From positions 12,872 to 51,381 of the forward strand of contig DBYO01000042.1 in assembly GCA_002310235.1 (NCBI GenBank): 38,510 nt of DNA, in the 5' to 3' direction. The notes below the pieces were generated by a model. The model saw only the letters and a program-made list of their open reading frames with translations, had not been told where the DNA came from and ran no database searches. Origin of the DNA: Bacteroidales bacterium UBA1184 (GTDB lineage Bacteria > Bacteroidota > Bacteroidia > Bacteroidales > ML635J-15). How positions within the stretch are numbered: the stretch's first letter is position 1; each line of letters begins with the position of its first letter. A program made the translations under genes and the position numbers. Below, one piece after another: positions 23,016 through 31,199 of the stretch.

Positions 23016-24299
23016 ATGGACGCAACAGAAAGAAAACAGATTATCGACCTTATTAAGAACGAGGTAGTTCCGGCAATCGGTTGTACCGAACCTGTAGCAG
23101 TGGCATTGGCTGTGGCAAAAGCTAAGGAAACACTTGGCACAATTCCCGAAAAGATTGAGGTTTTGTTGAGCGACAATGTGCTGAAAAATGCAATGGGCGT
23201 TGGAATCCCTGGTACAGGAATGATTGGTCTGCCTATTTCTATTGCGCTAGGTGCCTTGATTGGCAAGTCGGAATATGGACTCGAGGTGCTGAAGGATGTG
23301 AACGCCGACAGCATTGCCAAAGGCAAGCAGATGATTGACGAGAAGCGTATCGGCATAAAGCGCAAGACTGGAATCACCGAAAAACTCTACATCGAGGCAA
23401 TTTGCTTTGCTGGAAACGATTCGGCAAAGGCCATAATCGCTTGCGGACATACAAATTTCATTCATATTTCACGCAACGATGATGTAATTTTCGAGAAAAA
23501 GGTTGATTCTTCGGAATGCAAGGACTCGGAATGTTGCCATCTAAGTATGCGCAAGGTTTACGATTTTGCAACCACTGCACCTATTGACGAAATTTCTTTC
23601 ATCCTCGAGGCTGGCAAAATGAACATGTCCATTGCCGAGGAATCGTTCAATAATAATTTTGGTCATACCTTGGGCAAAATGTTGCATGGACATCAGCACG
23701 ATGCACTTTTCGGAAATGGAATTTTCAAGGATATAGTTTCCTATACCTCGGCTGCCTGCGATGCCCGCATGGCTGGCTGTCCGAGTCCGGTAATGAGCAA
23801 CTCCGGCAGTGGAAACCAAGGCATTGCGACCACAGTTCCTGTGTGCATTTATGCCCGCGATACCAAACAACCAGAAGAAAAACTTATCCGTGCCTTGATA
23901 CTCAGTAACTTGACATCAATCTACATTAAGCAGAGCCTTGGTCGTTTGTCGGCTTTGTGCGGCTGTGTGGTTGCATCTACTGGTTCGAGCTGTGGCATAA
24001 CCTATCTTATGGGCGGAACCTACGAGCAGATTTGCTATTCGGTAAAGAATATGATTGCCAACATTACTGGTATGATTTGCGACGGTGCAAAACCGAGCTG
24101 TTCATTGAAGATTGCAACAGGAATTTCGTCGGCTGCATTTTCGTCGATGCTGGCTATGGAAAACCATTGCGTTTCGTGCGTAGAGGGCATTATCGACAAC
24201 GATGTTGACGACTGCATCCGCAACCTTACACTCATCGGCACTTCGGGCATGAACGAAACCGACCATTATGTATTGGACATAATGACTTCGAAGAAGTAG
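23016..24299 (+). CDS. L-cysteine desulfidase family protein (CyuA / UPF0597)
   Basis: 427 residues. The family converts L-cysteine to pyruvate, sulfide and ammonia using a [4Fe-4S] cluster and is related to the alpha domain of serine dehydratase. It begins with IIDLIKNEVVPAIGCTEPVAVALA, in which the GCTEP cysteine is characteristic. NSGSGNQGIATTVPV is the SDH-alpha-like substrate loop. ALCGCVVASTGSSCGITYLMGG and MICDGAKPSCSLKIATG supply the cysteines expected to hold the cluster. The protein is unusually rich in cysteine elsewhere too (KDSECCHL, NHCVSC). It is divergent from the AAA ATPase gene and close to the serine dehydratase gene, so two related Fe-S ammonia-lyases sit on either side of the ATPase. 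Confidence 0.9.
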   Translation: MDATERKQIIDLIKNEVVPAIGCTEPVAVALAVAKAKETLGTIPEKIEVLLSDNVLKNAMGVGIPGTGMIGLPISIALGALIGKSEYGLEVLKDVNADSIAKGKQMIDEKRIGIKRKTGITEKLYIEAICFAGNDSAKAIIACGHTNFIHISRNDDVIFEKKVDSSECKDSECCHLSMRKVYDFATTAPIDEISFILEAGKMNMSIAEESFNNNFGHTLGKMLHGHQHDALFGNGIFKDIVSYTSAACDARMAGCPSPVMSNSGSGNQGIATTVPVCIYARDTKQPEEKLIRALILSNLTSIYIKQSLGRLSALCGCVVASTGSSCGITYLMGGTYEQICYSVKNMIANITGMICDGAKPSCSLKIATGISSAAFSSMLAMENHCVSCVEGIIDNDVDDCIRNLTLIGTSGMNETDHYVLDIMTSKK

Positions 24300-24390
24300 A
24301 AATTTTTTCCGAAGGTATTTTCATTACACATTTTGTGTAACACATTTTGTGAAATCACAAAAATAGTTTTCTCCTCAAATTTTCGCTCTT

Positions 24391-24437
24391 ATATTCCCAT
24401 AGAATGACATTTTATCGGAATATATTCCCGTAAAATG
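24391..24437. repeat. Triple 16-mer repeat, alternating orientation
   Basis: Three related 16-mers in a row: ATATTCCCATAGAATG (24391-24406), CATTTTATCGGAATAT (24408-24423, inverted) and ATATTCCCGTAAAATG (24422-24437). They can form alternative hairpins after the cysteine desulfidase stop. Confidence 0.6.
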
Positions 24438-24443
24438 CAGAAA

Positions 24444-24475
24444 AAAGGAACACACCATTTTTGATGTATTCCTTT
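24444..24475. terminator. Candidate bidirectional terminator between converging genes
   Basis: AAAGGAA (24444-24450) pairs with TTCCTTT (24469-24475), with internal ACA/TGT pairing. A/T runs lie on both sides, between the converging cysteine desulfidase gene (stop 24299) and the small unknown gene (stop 24523). Confidence 0.5.
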
Positions 24476-24522
24476 GTATTTTGCTGATTTGTGCAAGGCT
24501 TAGCATTGAGAATTTTTCAAGA

Positions 24523-25020
24523 TCAATCCTTATCGTTGCAAATCCCTTCTGTATTTATTATATCTCGGATTTCGGTACCTACTATTTCATCAAGTTTATA
24601 CAACTCCTCTACAACTTCGTTTACTAAATCCTCCATACTGATGTTATCAATGCAATGCCCTGCTTTATTTATTCGCAAACCAATGTCATCCCATTCAATT
24701 TGTTCGCCAAGTTTGTTAGGTTTGCTCCTAATAACATCAACCCCGTCAATATTCTTTAATTTCTCAAAATGAAAATATGATTTATCATTTTCGAAATGAG
24801 CTTCCACATGAATATGATTTTTGGAATGACCAAATTTTGGCTGGTCTTTACATATTAGTTCATAGTGACAATCCAAATGACCAATCTGATTATCATTGGT
24901 TTCAATCCAAATAAATTCATCCCAGACATTCTCATTATCTGTTTTCGAAATATGCATTTTACCATCTTTAGACAATCTTTCTTCTATGGCTTTTTGAAAA
25001 TTAGCTTTAAAATTGTTCAT
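24523..25020 (-). CDS. Unknown cytoplasmic protein
   Basis: 165 residues, no signal peptide or membrane segment, acidic. Visible features are an N-terminal helix (NNFKANFQKAIEERLSKDG), a central part rich in His and aromatics (GHLDCHYELICKDQPKFGHS, KNHIHVEAHFENDKSYFHF) that looks like beta strands, and a C-terminal helical part (SMEDLVNEVVEELYKLDEIVG). I do not recognise the family. It starts 23 bp after the stop of the large FISUMP protein on the same strand and may be read through from it. Base composition is more AT-rich than that of its neighbour, which hints at separate origin. Confidence 0.7.
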   Translation of the reverse strand: MNNFKANFQKAIEERLSKDGKMHISKTDNENVWDEFIWIETNDNQIGHLDCHYELICKDQPKFGHSKNHIHVEAHFENDKSYFHFEKLKNIDGVDVIRSKPNKLGEQIEWDDIGLRINKAGHCIDNISMEDLVNEVVEELYKLDEIVGTEIRDIINTEGICNDKD

Positions 25021-25043
25021 AACTTATAATTTTTAAATTTATG

Positions 25044-28000
25044 TTATTCATCTCTTATGCACCGCACTGATCGACCGTAGTACTTACTTTCGTCTTGCTG
25101 ATTCAGCTCTTGCCAATCGTAGTAGAGGTAGCGGTAGTAGGCGGTGTTGCCGTTGTTGGACTCGGTAGCACTCCAGAATATGGCTTCGTTGCCGTAAGCG
25201 ACGTAGCTGCCACCGTAGGAGCCAGCGGGCAACGCACCAAAACCAGTAGAGTTGTTACTAGACGGTGCGTTGCCTACCGCACAGCTCCTAGTACTGTTAT
25301 TCCAGCCTGTAGTCGAGGCAAGCGACTTGGCTATGTTGGTAGCACTGCCGTTGCACTGGAATTCGCTCTGCGACCTTACATAGTCTTTCAATTGTGTCCA
25401 CTCAGCTTTGCTCGGCAAATGCCATCCGTCAGGGCAGGCACCTTGTACACCGCTCGGATTTGCCTCACTGCTGCTTGCTCCGTGCATTGCAGCAGGCCAG
25501 TTGTAAAGATAACCGTATGTGGTCACGTAACTATTGTTGTTCGGAATGTAGCGGTAGGCAGTAGTGCTGCTTGTTGAACTGCCTAACGGTATTCTTGTGC
25601 CGTCGGAGAATTTGGTTGTCCTTAGGTTCTCCGCCATCCAACATTGCTCGCCTATAGGTACTGTAGCATATTGGTTGCCGTCAATGTCAGTAACCTTAAC
25701 AGAACCTCCACATGCACACATTGTAAATGACATTATGTTTCCGATAGCAGTACTTGTTGAGTTTGTTGCGTAAGCACAATAATAATAAGTCGTACGCTCT
25801 GCCAACCCTGTAAGGTTTACACTGAAAACATTCGCTGTGTCGTTATATATTGCATTGTTTACAAGGTTATCTTCGGAAGTTCCCCAATAGAACCCACGTT
25901 CTGTAATTGCAGTACCACCATTATCAGTAATGGTGCCGTTGAGAGTTGCGGTATTTCCTGTCAAAGTTACTGTATTTGTCGCTACATTTGTTACAACCGT
26001 AGGTGCTGTCAACGGATTTGTACGAGCAGAAAGAACTTCACCAAGCGCGGTGCCACGCATGTTTGTTGCAGCAGCGCAGTAGTAATATACTGTGTTTACA
26101 TTAAGGTCGCTTATTGTAGCAGAGAAGTCAGCTGTTGTCTGTTCGGATGCCACGTAGTTTGGCAAGTCGTTTTCGGCTGTTCCCCAATAGAATCCACGTG
26201 CTGTAACTGCTGCACCACCGTCGCTGGTAATGCTGGCATTCAAGGTAAGCGAGGTTCTTGTGTTGTCGGTGGCCGGCATTGTTACAACCGAAGGTGCTAC
26301 AATCTCAACCGTTGTAAATGTTTTCGTTTCCCCGTATGCTGTGCCCTGCGTATTGGAGGCGTATGCACGGTAGTAGTAGGTGGTGTTGTCGTCAAGATTG
26401 GAAATAGTTGTTGTGAGTGTTCCTGCGCCCATTCCTAGCGAGACTGTGTTTGCAAGGTTGTCAGCAGAAGTGCCATATTGGAATCCCTTTGCTGTAATGG
26501 TGGAACCGCCATCGGAAGTAATGTTTCCGTTAAGCGTTGCTGAAGAGATTGTAACATCGGTTGCATCGTTTGTCACAACAGTAGGCAAGTAAAATTCAAG
26601 GGTTGTAAACTGCATTGCCTCTCCGTAAGCAGTTCCGCGGCTGTTGGTAGCAAATGCCTTGTAATAGTATGTTGTTACTGATGATAGAGATTCAATGTTT
26701 GCATAGAACACATTTTCTGTTGTTGCTGCATTTACTGTTTCGTAGGTTGTAAAGTTTGAGTACTGGCTGTAAATGAATCCCCTTGCCGTTACATCGGTTC
26801 CACCGTCGGCAGTGATTTCGCCATTAAGTTTTGCCGAAACTCGTGTAATTTCGGTTGCTGCCCTTGTTTCAACCGTCGGTGCAAGAATTTCGGGTGTTGT
26901 AAAGTTCAATGTATTGCCGTATGCTGTACCTGCGCTGTTGGTTGCGTATGCCTTATAATAATATGTTGTGCCGTCGGTAAGATTGGAAAGCGAGGCATTG
27001 AAGTTGCTTGTTCCAATGCCTGCTGTAACTTGTTCGCTTAGGTTGACGGCGGTAGTACCCCAGTAGAATCCGCGTCCCGTAATTGTAGCCCCACCATCGG
27101 AAACTACTGCGCCATTAATTACCGCTGATGTGTAGGTTACGTTGGTTGCCGCGTATGTTTCTACCGATGGATTACCTATTGCCAGAGTTGTAAAGTTGAG
27201 TATTTCGCCGTAGGTTGTTCCAACGCTGTTGGTTGCGTATGCCTTGTAGTAGTATGTGGTGCTAGGTGTAAGTTCTGCGATATTTGCCGAGAAACTGTAG
27301 GTTTCGCTATCGCTTGTAATGGTTGAAGATGTACTGAACAATGGCGATGTGCTATATACAAATCCACGTTCGGTGATTTCTGCTCCGCCATCAGAGGTTA
27401 CAGTTCCGTTTAGGGTTGCGCTGATAACCGTAATGTCGCTTGCATCAAGGGTTGTAACAGCAGGAGCGAGGTACGAATCAGTGGTAAAAGTCTGCACTTC
27501 TCCCAAAGATGTTCCAACTTCATTGGTAGCGTATGCTTTCACATAATATGTTGTGCCAGTATTCAACCCTTCGAGGCTGTATCCGAAGCTGTTTGAAACA
27601 GATGTGCATGTGACTGTTTCGTAAGAGCCGAACATCGGCGATGTGCTGTAGCGGAAACCGCATTCGGTAACTGCTGCTCCGCCGTCGGAGGTTATGCTAC
27701 CAGCCAAGGTTGCCGTTGTGTATGTAATGCCAGTAACAGCAAGTGTGCTTACCGTAGGAGCAACAACCGAGGATGTTGTAAAGCCCATAACTTCGCCATA
27801 TACAGTACCGAGCTCATCAGTTGCATATGCACGGAAATAATACGTAGTATTTGCATCAAGTCCAGGAATGTTCATCGAGAATGTTGCATCGGTTGTGTTT
27901 ACTGGTAAACTTGCAGAAAGGTCGTTTTCGGAAACACCGAGTTGGAATCCGCGGGCGGTTACGCTTGCATTGTTTTCGGTTATGTTGCCGTTAAGTCTTG

Positions 28001-29309
28001 CCGAGGTAATTGTAATGTCGGTTGCGGCAAGTGTTACGACTGTCGGACGTGCCATTGTCAAGGTTGTGAATGTCTTAAGTTCTCCTAGCGAAGTGCCGTT
28101 TGCATTAGTGGCAAAAGCCTTGACGTAATATGTCGTTGAAGCATTCAGTCCAGAAATTTCCGTAAAAAAATCAGTATCCATACCACTGGCTATTGCCATT
28201 TGCGACAAATTATCAGCAGAAGTACCATAAAAGAAGCCCTTTTCGGAAATTTCCAGCCCACCGTTGCTCGTCAGGCTGGCGTTGAGAACTGCTGTGGTAT
28301 ATGAAACGCTTATTGCGTCGAGAGTAACAACAATCGGGGCGGTTGTCTGCAGGGTCGTGAAGTTAATCACCTCGCCCATGGTCGTTCCCATTTCATTTGT
28401 TGAGTATGCACAATAATAATAGGTAGTTCCAGCAGAGAGGTTTTCTATAGGACTTGCAAACTCACCGTTTCCTGCTGTTACAGTAACATTGCCTGACATA
28501 TTATCGACCGAAGTACCATAGAAGAAGCCGCGAGCTGTGATTGCTGCACCGCCGTCTGAAACAACATTTCCATTAAGACTTGCTGAAGAAAATGTAATTT
28601 CGGTCGCCGCAAGAGTTTGCACAACAGGTCTTTCGTTCCTTGTAAAATGCAATGTAACATACTGGCTTACATACTGTGCCTGCTCAACAGGTTCGCTTGT
28701 AAATATCTGACTACCAACGGTCGCATATCCCACATAGCGCATATTGTCGCCAATCTGGAATTCATTGGCGGAGGTCAGTTTTGCCGTAATGCTGCCTGAA
28801 ACGCCGGCGTACTTTATGCTGCTTCCGCATCCGCTGCCCATATTTACCATACGTATGGAATAGGAACGGCTTCCTACGGTTGCATTGAGTACGTATGTCT
28901 GCGGTGCTGCCGCCGAAATGTCGAAGGTATGTACACCTGCATCAAGCGAACCGCTATATTCGGCATACTGCTTTCCCGAAGCGTCAAGCAGCTGCATACG
29001 CACATTTTCGCGTTGAGATACCGAAAGTTCAACGCGAGTTTCGCAGTCGAACGGATTTGGGATGTTCTGTCCAAGTCCCTGAGTGGCGGCAATGTTCAAG
29101 TCGGTTCCCACAGTACCACCCAGCACTATTATTGTGTCGGGGTACTCGACTGTTTCTGTCCAGTCACGTGTAATGTTAGTAACTTTAACACTGTCCAAAC
29201 GACAGAAACTTGTTCCATTAAGCTGTCCTGTAAAGCGTACTGTAATTTCCTGCGAAAATGCAATTGCTCCTATTGAGAATAATACCAATAGTAAAACTAT
29301 TTTTCTCAT
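25044..29309 (-). CDS. Large secreted repeat protein with internal sort-like domain and C-terminal FISUMP domain
   Basis: 1421 residues from the ATG at 29309; an in-frame GTG three codons upstream is less likely because GGGTG precedes the ATG at SD distance. Signal peptide MRKIVLLLVLFSIGAIAFS. Residues ~78-156 (QNIPNPFDCETRVELSVS, QLLDASGKQYAEY, LDAGVHTFDIS, SYSIRMVN) match a type A T9SS C-terminal sorting domain but sit near the N-terminus. From ~228 to ~1180 there are 10 fibronectin-like repeats of ~95 residues, each with the pattern VVTxxATxITxTSAxLNGxI, SDGGAxITxRGFxYGTS and TTYYYxAYATNxxGTxxGE. Residues ~1180-1421 are a Fibrobacter succinogenes major (FISUMP) domain: GEQCWMAENLRTTKF, CPDGWHLPSKAEW, FWSATES, GRSVRCIRDE. 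Probably a cell-surface or secreted adhesin; no enzymatic motif seen. Confidence 0.9.
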   Translation of the reverse strand: MRKIVLLLVLFSIGAIAFSQEITVRFTGQLNGTSFCRLDSVKVTNITRDWTETVEYPDTIIVLGGTVGTDLNIAATQGLGQNIPNPFDCETRVELSVSQRENVRMQLLDASGKQYAEYSGSLDAGVHTFDISAAAPQTYVLNATVGSRSYSIRMVNMGSGCGSSIKYAGVSGSITAKLTSANEFQIGDNMRYVGYATVGSQIFTSEPVEQAQYVSQYVTLHFTRNERPVVQTLAATEITFSSASLNGNVVSDGGAAITARGFFYGTSVDNMSGNVTVTAGNGEFASPIENLSAGTTYYYCAYSTNEMGTTMGEVINFTTLQTTAPIVVTLDAISVSYTTAVLNASLTSNGGLEISEKGFFYGTSADNLSQMAIASGMDTDFFTEISGLNASTTYYVKAFATNANGTSLGELKTFTTLTMARPTVVTLAATDITITSARLNGNITENNASVTARGFQLGVSENDLSASLPVNTTDATFSMNIPGLDANTTYYFRAYATDELGTVYGEVMGFTTSSVVAPTVSTLAVTGITYTTATLAGSITSDGGAAVTECGFRYSTSPMFGSYETVTCTSVSNSFGYSLEGLNTGTTYYVKAYATNEVGTSLGEVQTFTTDSYLAPAVTTLDASDITVISATLNGTVTSDGGAEITERGFVYSTSPLFSTSSTITSDSETYSFSANIAELTPSTTYYYKAYATNSVGTTYGEILNFTTLAIGNPSVETYAATNVTYTSAVINGAVVSDGGATITGRGFYWGTTAVNLSEQVTAGIGTSNFNASLSNLTDGTTYYYKAYATNSAGTAYGNTLNFTTPEILAPTVETRAATEITRVSAKLNGEITADGGTDVTARGFIYSQYSNFTTYETVNAATTENVFYANIESLSSVTTYYYKAFATNSRGTAYGEAMQFTTLEFYLPTVVTNDATDVTISSATLNGNITSDGGSTITAKGFQYGTSADNLANTVSLGMGAGTLTTTISNLDDNTTYYYRAYASNTQGTAYGETKTFTTVEIVAPSVVTMPATDNTRTSLTLNASITSDGGAAVTARGFYWGTAENDLPNYVASEQTTADFSATISDLNVNTVYYYCAAATNMRGTALGEVLSARTNPLTAPTVVTNVATNTVTLTGNTATLNGTITDNGGTAITERGFYWGTSEDNLVNNAIYNDTANVFSVNLTGLAERTTYYYCAYATNSTSTAIGNIMSFTMCACGGSVKVTDIDGNQYATVPIGEQCWMAENLRTTKFSDGTRIPLGSSTSSTTAYRYIPNNNSYVTTYGYLYNWPAAMHGASSSEANPSGVQGACPDGWHLPSKAEWTQLKDYVRSQSEFQCNGSATNIAKSLASTTGWNNSTRSCAVGNAPSSNNSTGFGALPAGSYGGSYVAYGNEAIFWSATESNNGNTAYYRYLYYDWQELNQQDESKYYGRSVRCIRDE
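25769..28628 (-). repeat. Ten tandem ~95-codon repeats within the FISUMP protein gene
   Basis: Each repeat begins after a P-T/S-V-V/E motif and ends in a TFTT/NFTT-like strand (VINFTT, LKTFTT, VMGFTT, VQTFTT, ILNFTT, TLNFTT, AMQFTT, TKTFTT, VLSART, IMSFTM). Similarity at DNA level is modest, so they are old duplications. Recombination could change the copy number. Confidence 0.75.
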
Positions 29310-29415
29310 ATAACTCACCCTTTTATCCGTGTCGGGCGCAACCTTTAATAACAGGCATTTTTACACTATAAAACACACTTGAGCAATGCCTAACAGCTCA
29401 AAATAAGTTCAGACA

Positions 29416-29423
29416 CAAATTTA
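29416..29423 (-). promoter_or_regulatory. Candidate -7 box of the FISUMP protein gene
   Basis: TAAATTTG on the minus strand, about 107 bp before the ATG. The two ATGCCTAAC direct repeats lie on either side of it, 42 bp apart, and could bind a regulator. Confidence 0.35.
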
Positions 29424-29663
29424 AACTATGCCTAACCTACATTAAAATATTTGGTGTTGCATATTTTACCCCGAATTTGTGGCAAATTTTACCACAAAGA
29501 AAATTTACGAATTGGCTATGCCGAGCTAAAGGTTACGATTTTAGATTGACGATTTTGCTGATAAAATGCAAAAGGATTTATTTTTAGTTGGTCGAGCAAA
29601 GCAGAGTCGTGATGTTTTTCAGAAAAAAGTTTGAAAAAGTTACGCCATTTCAAAAATAAGTTC

Positions 29664-29671
29664 TATCTTTG
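29664..29671 (+). promoter_or_regulatory. -7 box of the Abi leader RNA and gene
   Basis: TATCTTTG fits TAnnTTTG. Transcription would begin near 29677, just before the leader hairpin. The -33 element is poor (TTA at 21 nt). Confidence 0.5.
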
Positions 29672-29676
29672 CATCA

Positions 29677-29730
29677 ACAAACTTACCCCGCTTCCCGCAA
29701 GAACAGCGCGCTTAGGGTAAGTCTTTTTTT
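29677..29730 (+). ncRNA. Compact hairpin RNA upstream of the Abi gene, ending in a U-tract
   Basis: An 8-bp stem ACTTACCC (29681-29688)/GGGTAAGT (29715-29722) encloses an inner CGCT (29689-29692)/AGCG (29705-29708) stem with a 12-nt loop. TTTTTTT (29724-29730) follows at once, and the abi ATG comes 5 bp later. With the -7 box just before it, this reads as a ~54-nt transcript ended by its own terminator. From memory, AbiF-type HEPN RNases have been reported to be paired with a small structured RNA upstream that restrains the protein; this locus has that layout. The alternative is a simple attenuator for abi. Confidence 0.6.
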
Positions 29731-29735
29731 ATATT

Positions 29736-30623
29736 ATGGCAAATTATACAGATAGACCTTTGAATTTTAACGAACAGATTGCTTTACTCAAAAGCAAAGG
29801 TCTTATTTTTGCAAATGAGGACAAGGCATTGCATATTTTGCAGAATGTGAGCTATTTTCGGATGAAAAGTTACCTGATGCCGCTTATGGAAGATAAAATC
29901 AACCACACATTTAAATAAGGTGCAACTTTTGAACAGGCATTTGAATTATATAAATTCGATGATTGTCTGCGGAAATTAGTCATGGCGGAATTGGAAAAGA
30001 TTGAAATTTCAGTACGTACCCAAATGGCTTATAAATTGGCCGATGAAATTGGAATTTACTGGTTTTCGGACAACAACAATTTTATTGACCAACCAAAGCA
30101 CGCTATTGTAATGACTAATCTTAAGTCTGAATTTGCTCGTAGCGATGATGAACAAATATTGCGTTTTAAGGAGATGTATTCAGATCCTTTTCCTCCAGCA
30201 TGGATGACATTAGAGATTTCGTCTTTTGGCACACTGTCAATGCTATATAAATTGCTGAAACCTTCTAATGTAAAGCGGAGTGTTGCTAATTTTTACGGTA
30301 TTAGCGATAAAGTCTTTGAATCGTGGCTACATAGTATAGTTTATGTTAGGAATATTTGCGCCCATCATAGTAGATTGTGGAACAAATCCCTGCGTATTAA
30401 ACCTTTATATCCCCGAAAAACAGAATATGCATTTCTTTCCCCTTCTGTTCGCCACGACCGTGCGTATTATGTTCTGTCTATAATTCAATATCTTCTTAAA
30501 ATAGTCAATCCTAAAACAACATTCCCCATTAAATTAAAGAACCTACTTAACGATTTTCCGAGTGTTGATATTGCTGCAATGGGATTTTCCAATGATTGGT
30601 TTAAGGAAGAACTTTGGAGATAA
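29736..30623 (+). pseudogene. Abi_2 (AbiF/AbiD-type) HEPN RNase gene, interrupted by one in-frame TAA
   Basis: Reading straight through gives ~295 residues, the normal Abi_2 length. The frame is broken only by a TAA at codon 61 (29916-29918), between HTFK and GATFEQAFELYKFDDCLRKL; homologues have sense codons here. The N-terminal part has the family start RPLNFNEQIALLKSKGLIF ... LQNVSYFRMKSYLMPL. The rest continues with LEKIEISVRTQMAYKL and the HEPN catalytic motif RNICAH (R205-H210 in full-length numbering, 30348-30365), which is intact. A 213-residue product could start at the ATG at 29982 and would keep the HEPN motif. The family aborts phage infection by RNA cleavage. Either a recent nonsense mutation, a recoded stop or a sequencing error. 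Confidence 0.8.
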
Positions 30624-30673
30624 ATATATCTTTCCTTTCAATTTATAACAGTAACAAATACGCAATAAAACCT

Positions 30674-30787
30674 ATGAAAAAATCACAAAAAGCAAACAAA
30701 TGCTCAGATATACCAGCCAATTGCAGAGCATTCGAAGATTTTGCTGTTGCTTTGAAAAATGCAGTAAAGCAGCACTATAAAAAATAG
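30674..30787 (+). CDS. Small basic microORF downstream of the Abi gene
   Basis: 37 codons from ATG to TAG: MKKSQKANKCSDI, then a helix-like FEDFAVALKNAVKQHYKK. Basic at both ends, one Cys pair, no signal peptide. It lies 50 bp after the Abi stop on the same strand and converges on the HTH gene. Codon use and the amphipathic C-terminal helix look protein-like, but at this size chance is not excluded. Function unknown. Confidence 0.4.
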   Translation: MKKSQKANKCSDIPANCRAFEDFAVALKNAVKQHYKK

Positions 30788-30820
30788 GGAAGTAATCGCA
30801 ATATCAAATTTGCATTAGAT

Positions 30821-31060
30821 TTATTTTGTTCTGCTTTCGGTTTGCTCAAAAATTGTCAATTTCTCCGAGCATTCCCTCAAGAAATCATGTCCAAGCAGTT
30901 CAGAGATTTTTATCAGCAAGGCAAGGTCTATGCTCGGCTTTTTCAGCATCTTGTAGGTATTGCTACGGTCGGAATGTATGGCTGCAGCAAACCAGGTGAC
31001 CGTCCGACCTTGTCGTTTCAGTTCCTGCCTTATCATATTTCCGATGTGAATTTCTTCCAT
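30821..31060 (-). CDS. Small helix-turn-helix DNA-binding protein
   Basis: 79 residues. HIGNMIRQELKRQGRTVTWF begins an XRE-like fold. The helix-turn-helix is in AAAIHSDRSNTYKMLKKPSIDLALLIKISELLGHDFLRE, with the typical pattern of two helices, a serine-rich turn and the closing LLIKISELLGHDF. The charged tail has no known domain. Related single-domain proteins are frequent in Bacteroidetes. It converges on the Abi locus. A GTCGCGAG motif lies 8 bp upstream of its start (31068-31075) and again at 31140-31147, a possible operator. Its target is unknown. Confidence 0.75.
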   Translation of the reverse strand: MEEIHIGNMIRQELKRQGRTVTWFAAAIHSDRSNTYKMLKKPSIDLALLIKISELLGHDFLRECSEKLTIFEQTESRTK

Positions 31061-31086
31061 AAAAAATGTCGCGAGTAAATTTTATC

Positions 31087-31199
31087 TTCTTGGAAGGCCT
31101 GGAATACCTGAAAAATCAATAAAAAAACTCACGACATAAGTCGCGAGCGTTTTACTTCTATTGATTTTTCTTTTACAAAGTTTCCAGCTTTACCAAGAA
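31087..31199. repeat. 113-nt nested inverted repeat
   Basis: Arms pair in order from the outside: TTCTTGG (31087-31093)/CCAAGAA (31193-31199), CTGGAA (31099-31104)/TTCCAG (31182-31187), GAAAAATCAAT (31110-31120)/ATTGATTTTTC (31160-31170), and CTCACGAC (31128-31135)/GTCGCGAG (31140-31147, one A-C mismatch) around the loop ATAA. The GTCGCGAG half also occurs at 31068-31075 beside the HTH gene start. Could be a structured RNA, a minimal palindromic element or a regulator-binding array. Confidence 0.7.

Larger units (their letters stand above)
29310..29735. other. 426-bp divergent intergenic region
   Basis: The left part holds the leader of the FISUMP gene with a TAAATTTG box (29416-29423, minus strand) and the direct repeat ATGCCTAAC at 29386-29394 and 29428-29436. 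The right end holds the promoter and hairpin leader of the Abi gene (29664-29730). Nothing recognised in 29440-29650. Confidence 0.55.

Noticed and set aside
27585..27605. parS-like CTGTTTGAAACAG inside the FISUMP protein gene
   Set aside because: The half-sites are too close together and the centre does not match parS; it is coding sequence.
29316..29318. GTG start for the FISUMP protein
   Set aside because: The ATG three codons on begins a standard signal peptide and has a purine-rich GGGTG sequence at SD distance, which the GTG itself would overlap.
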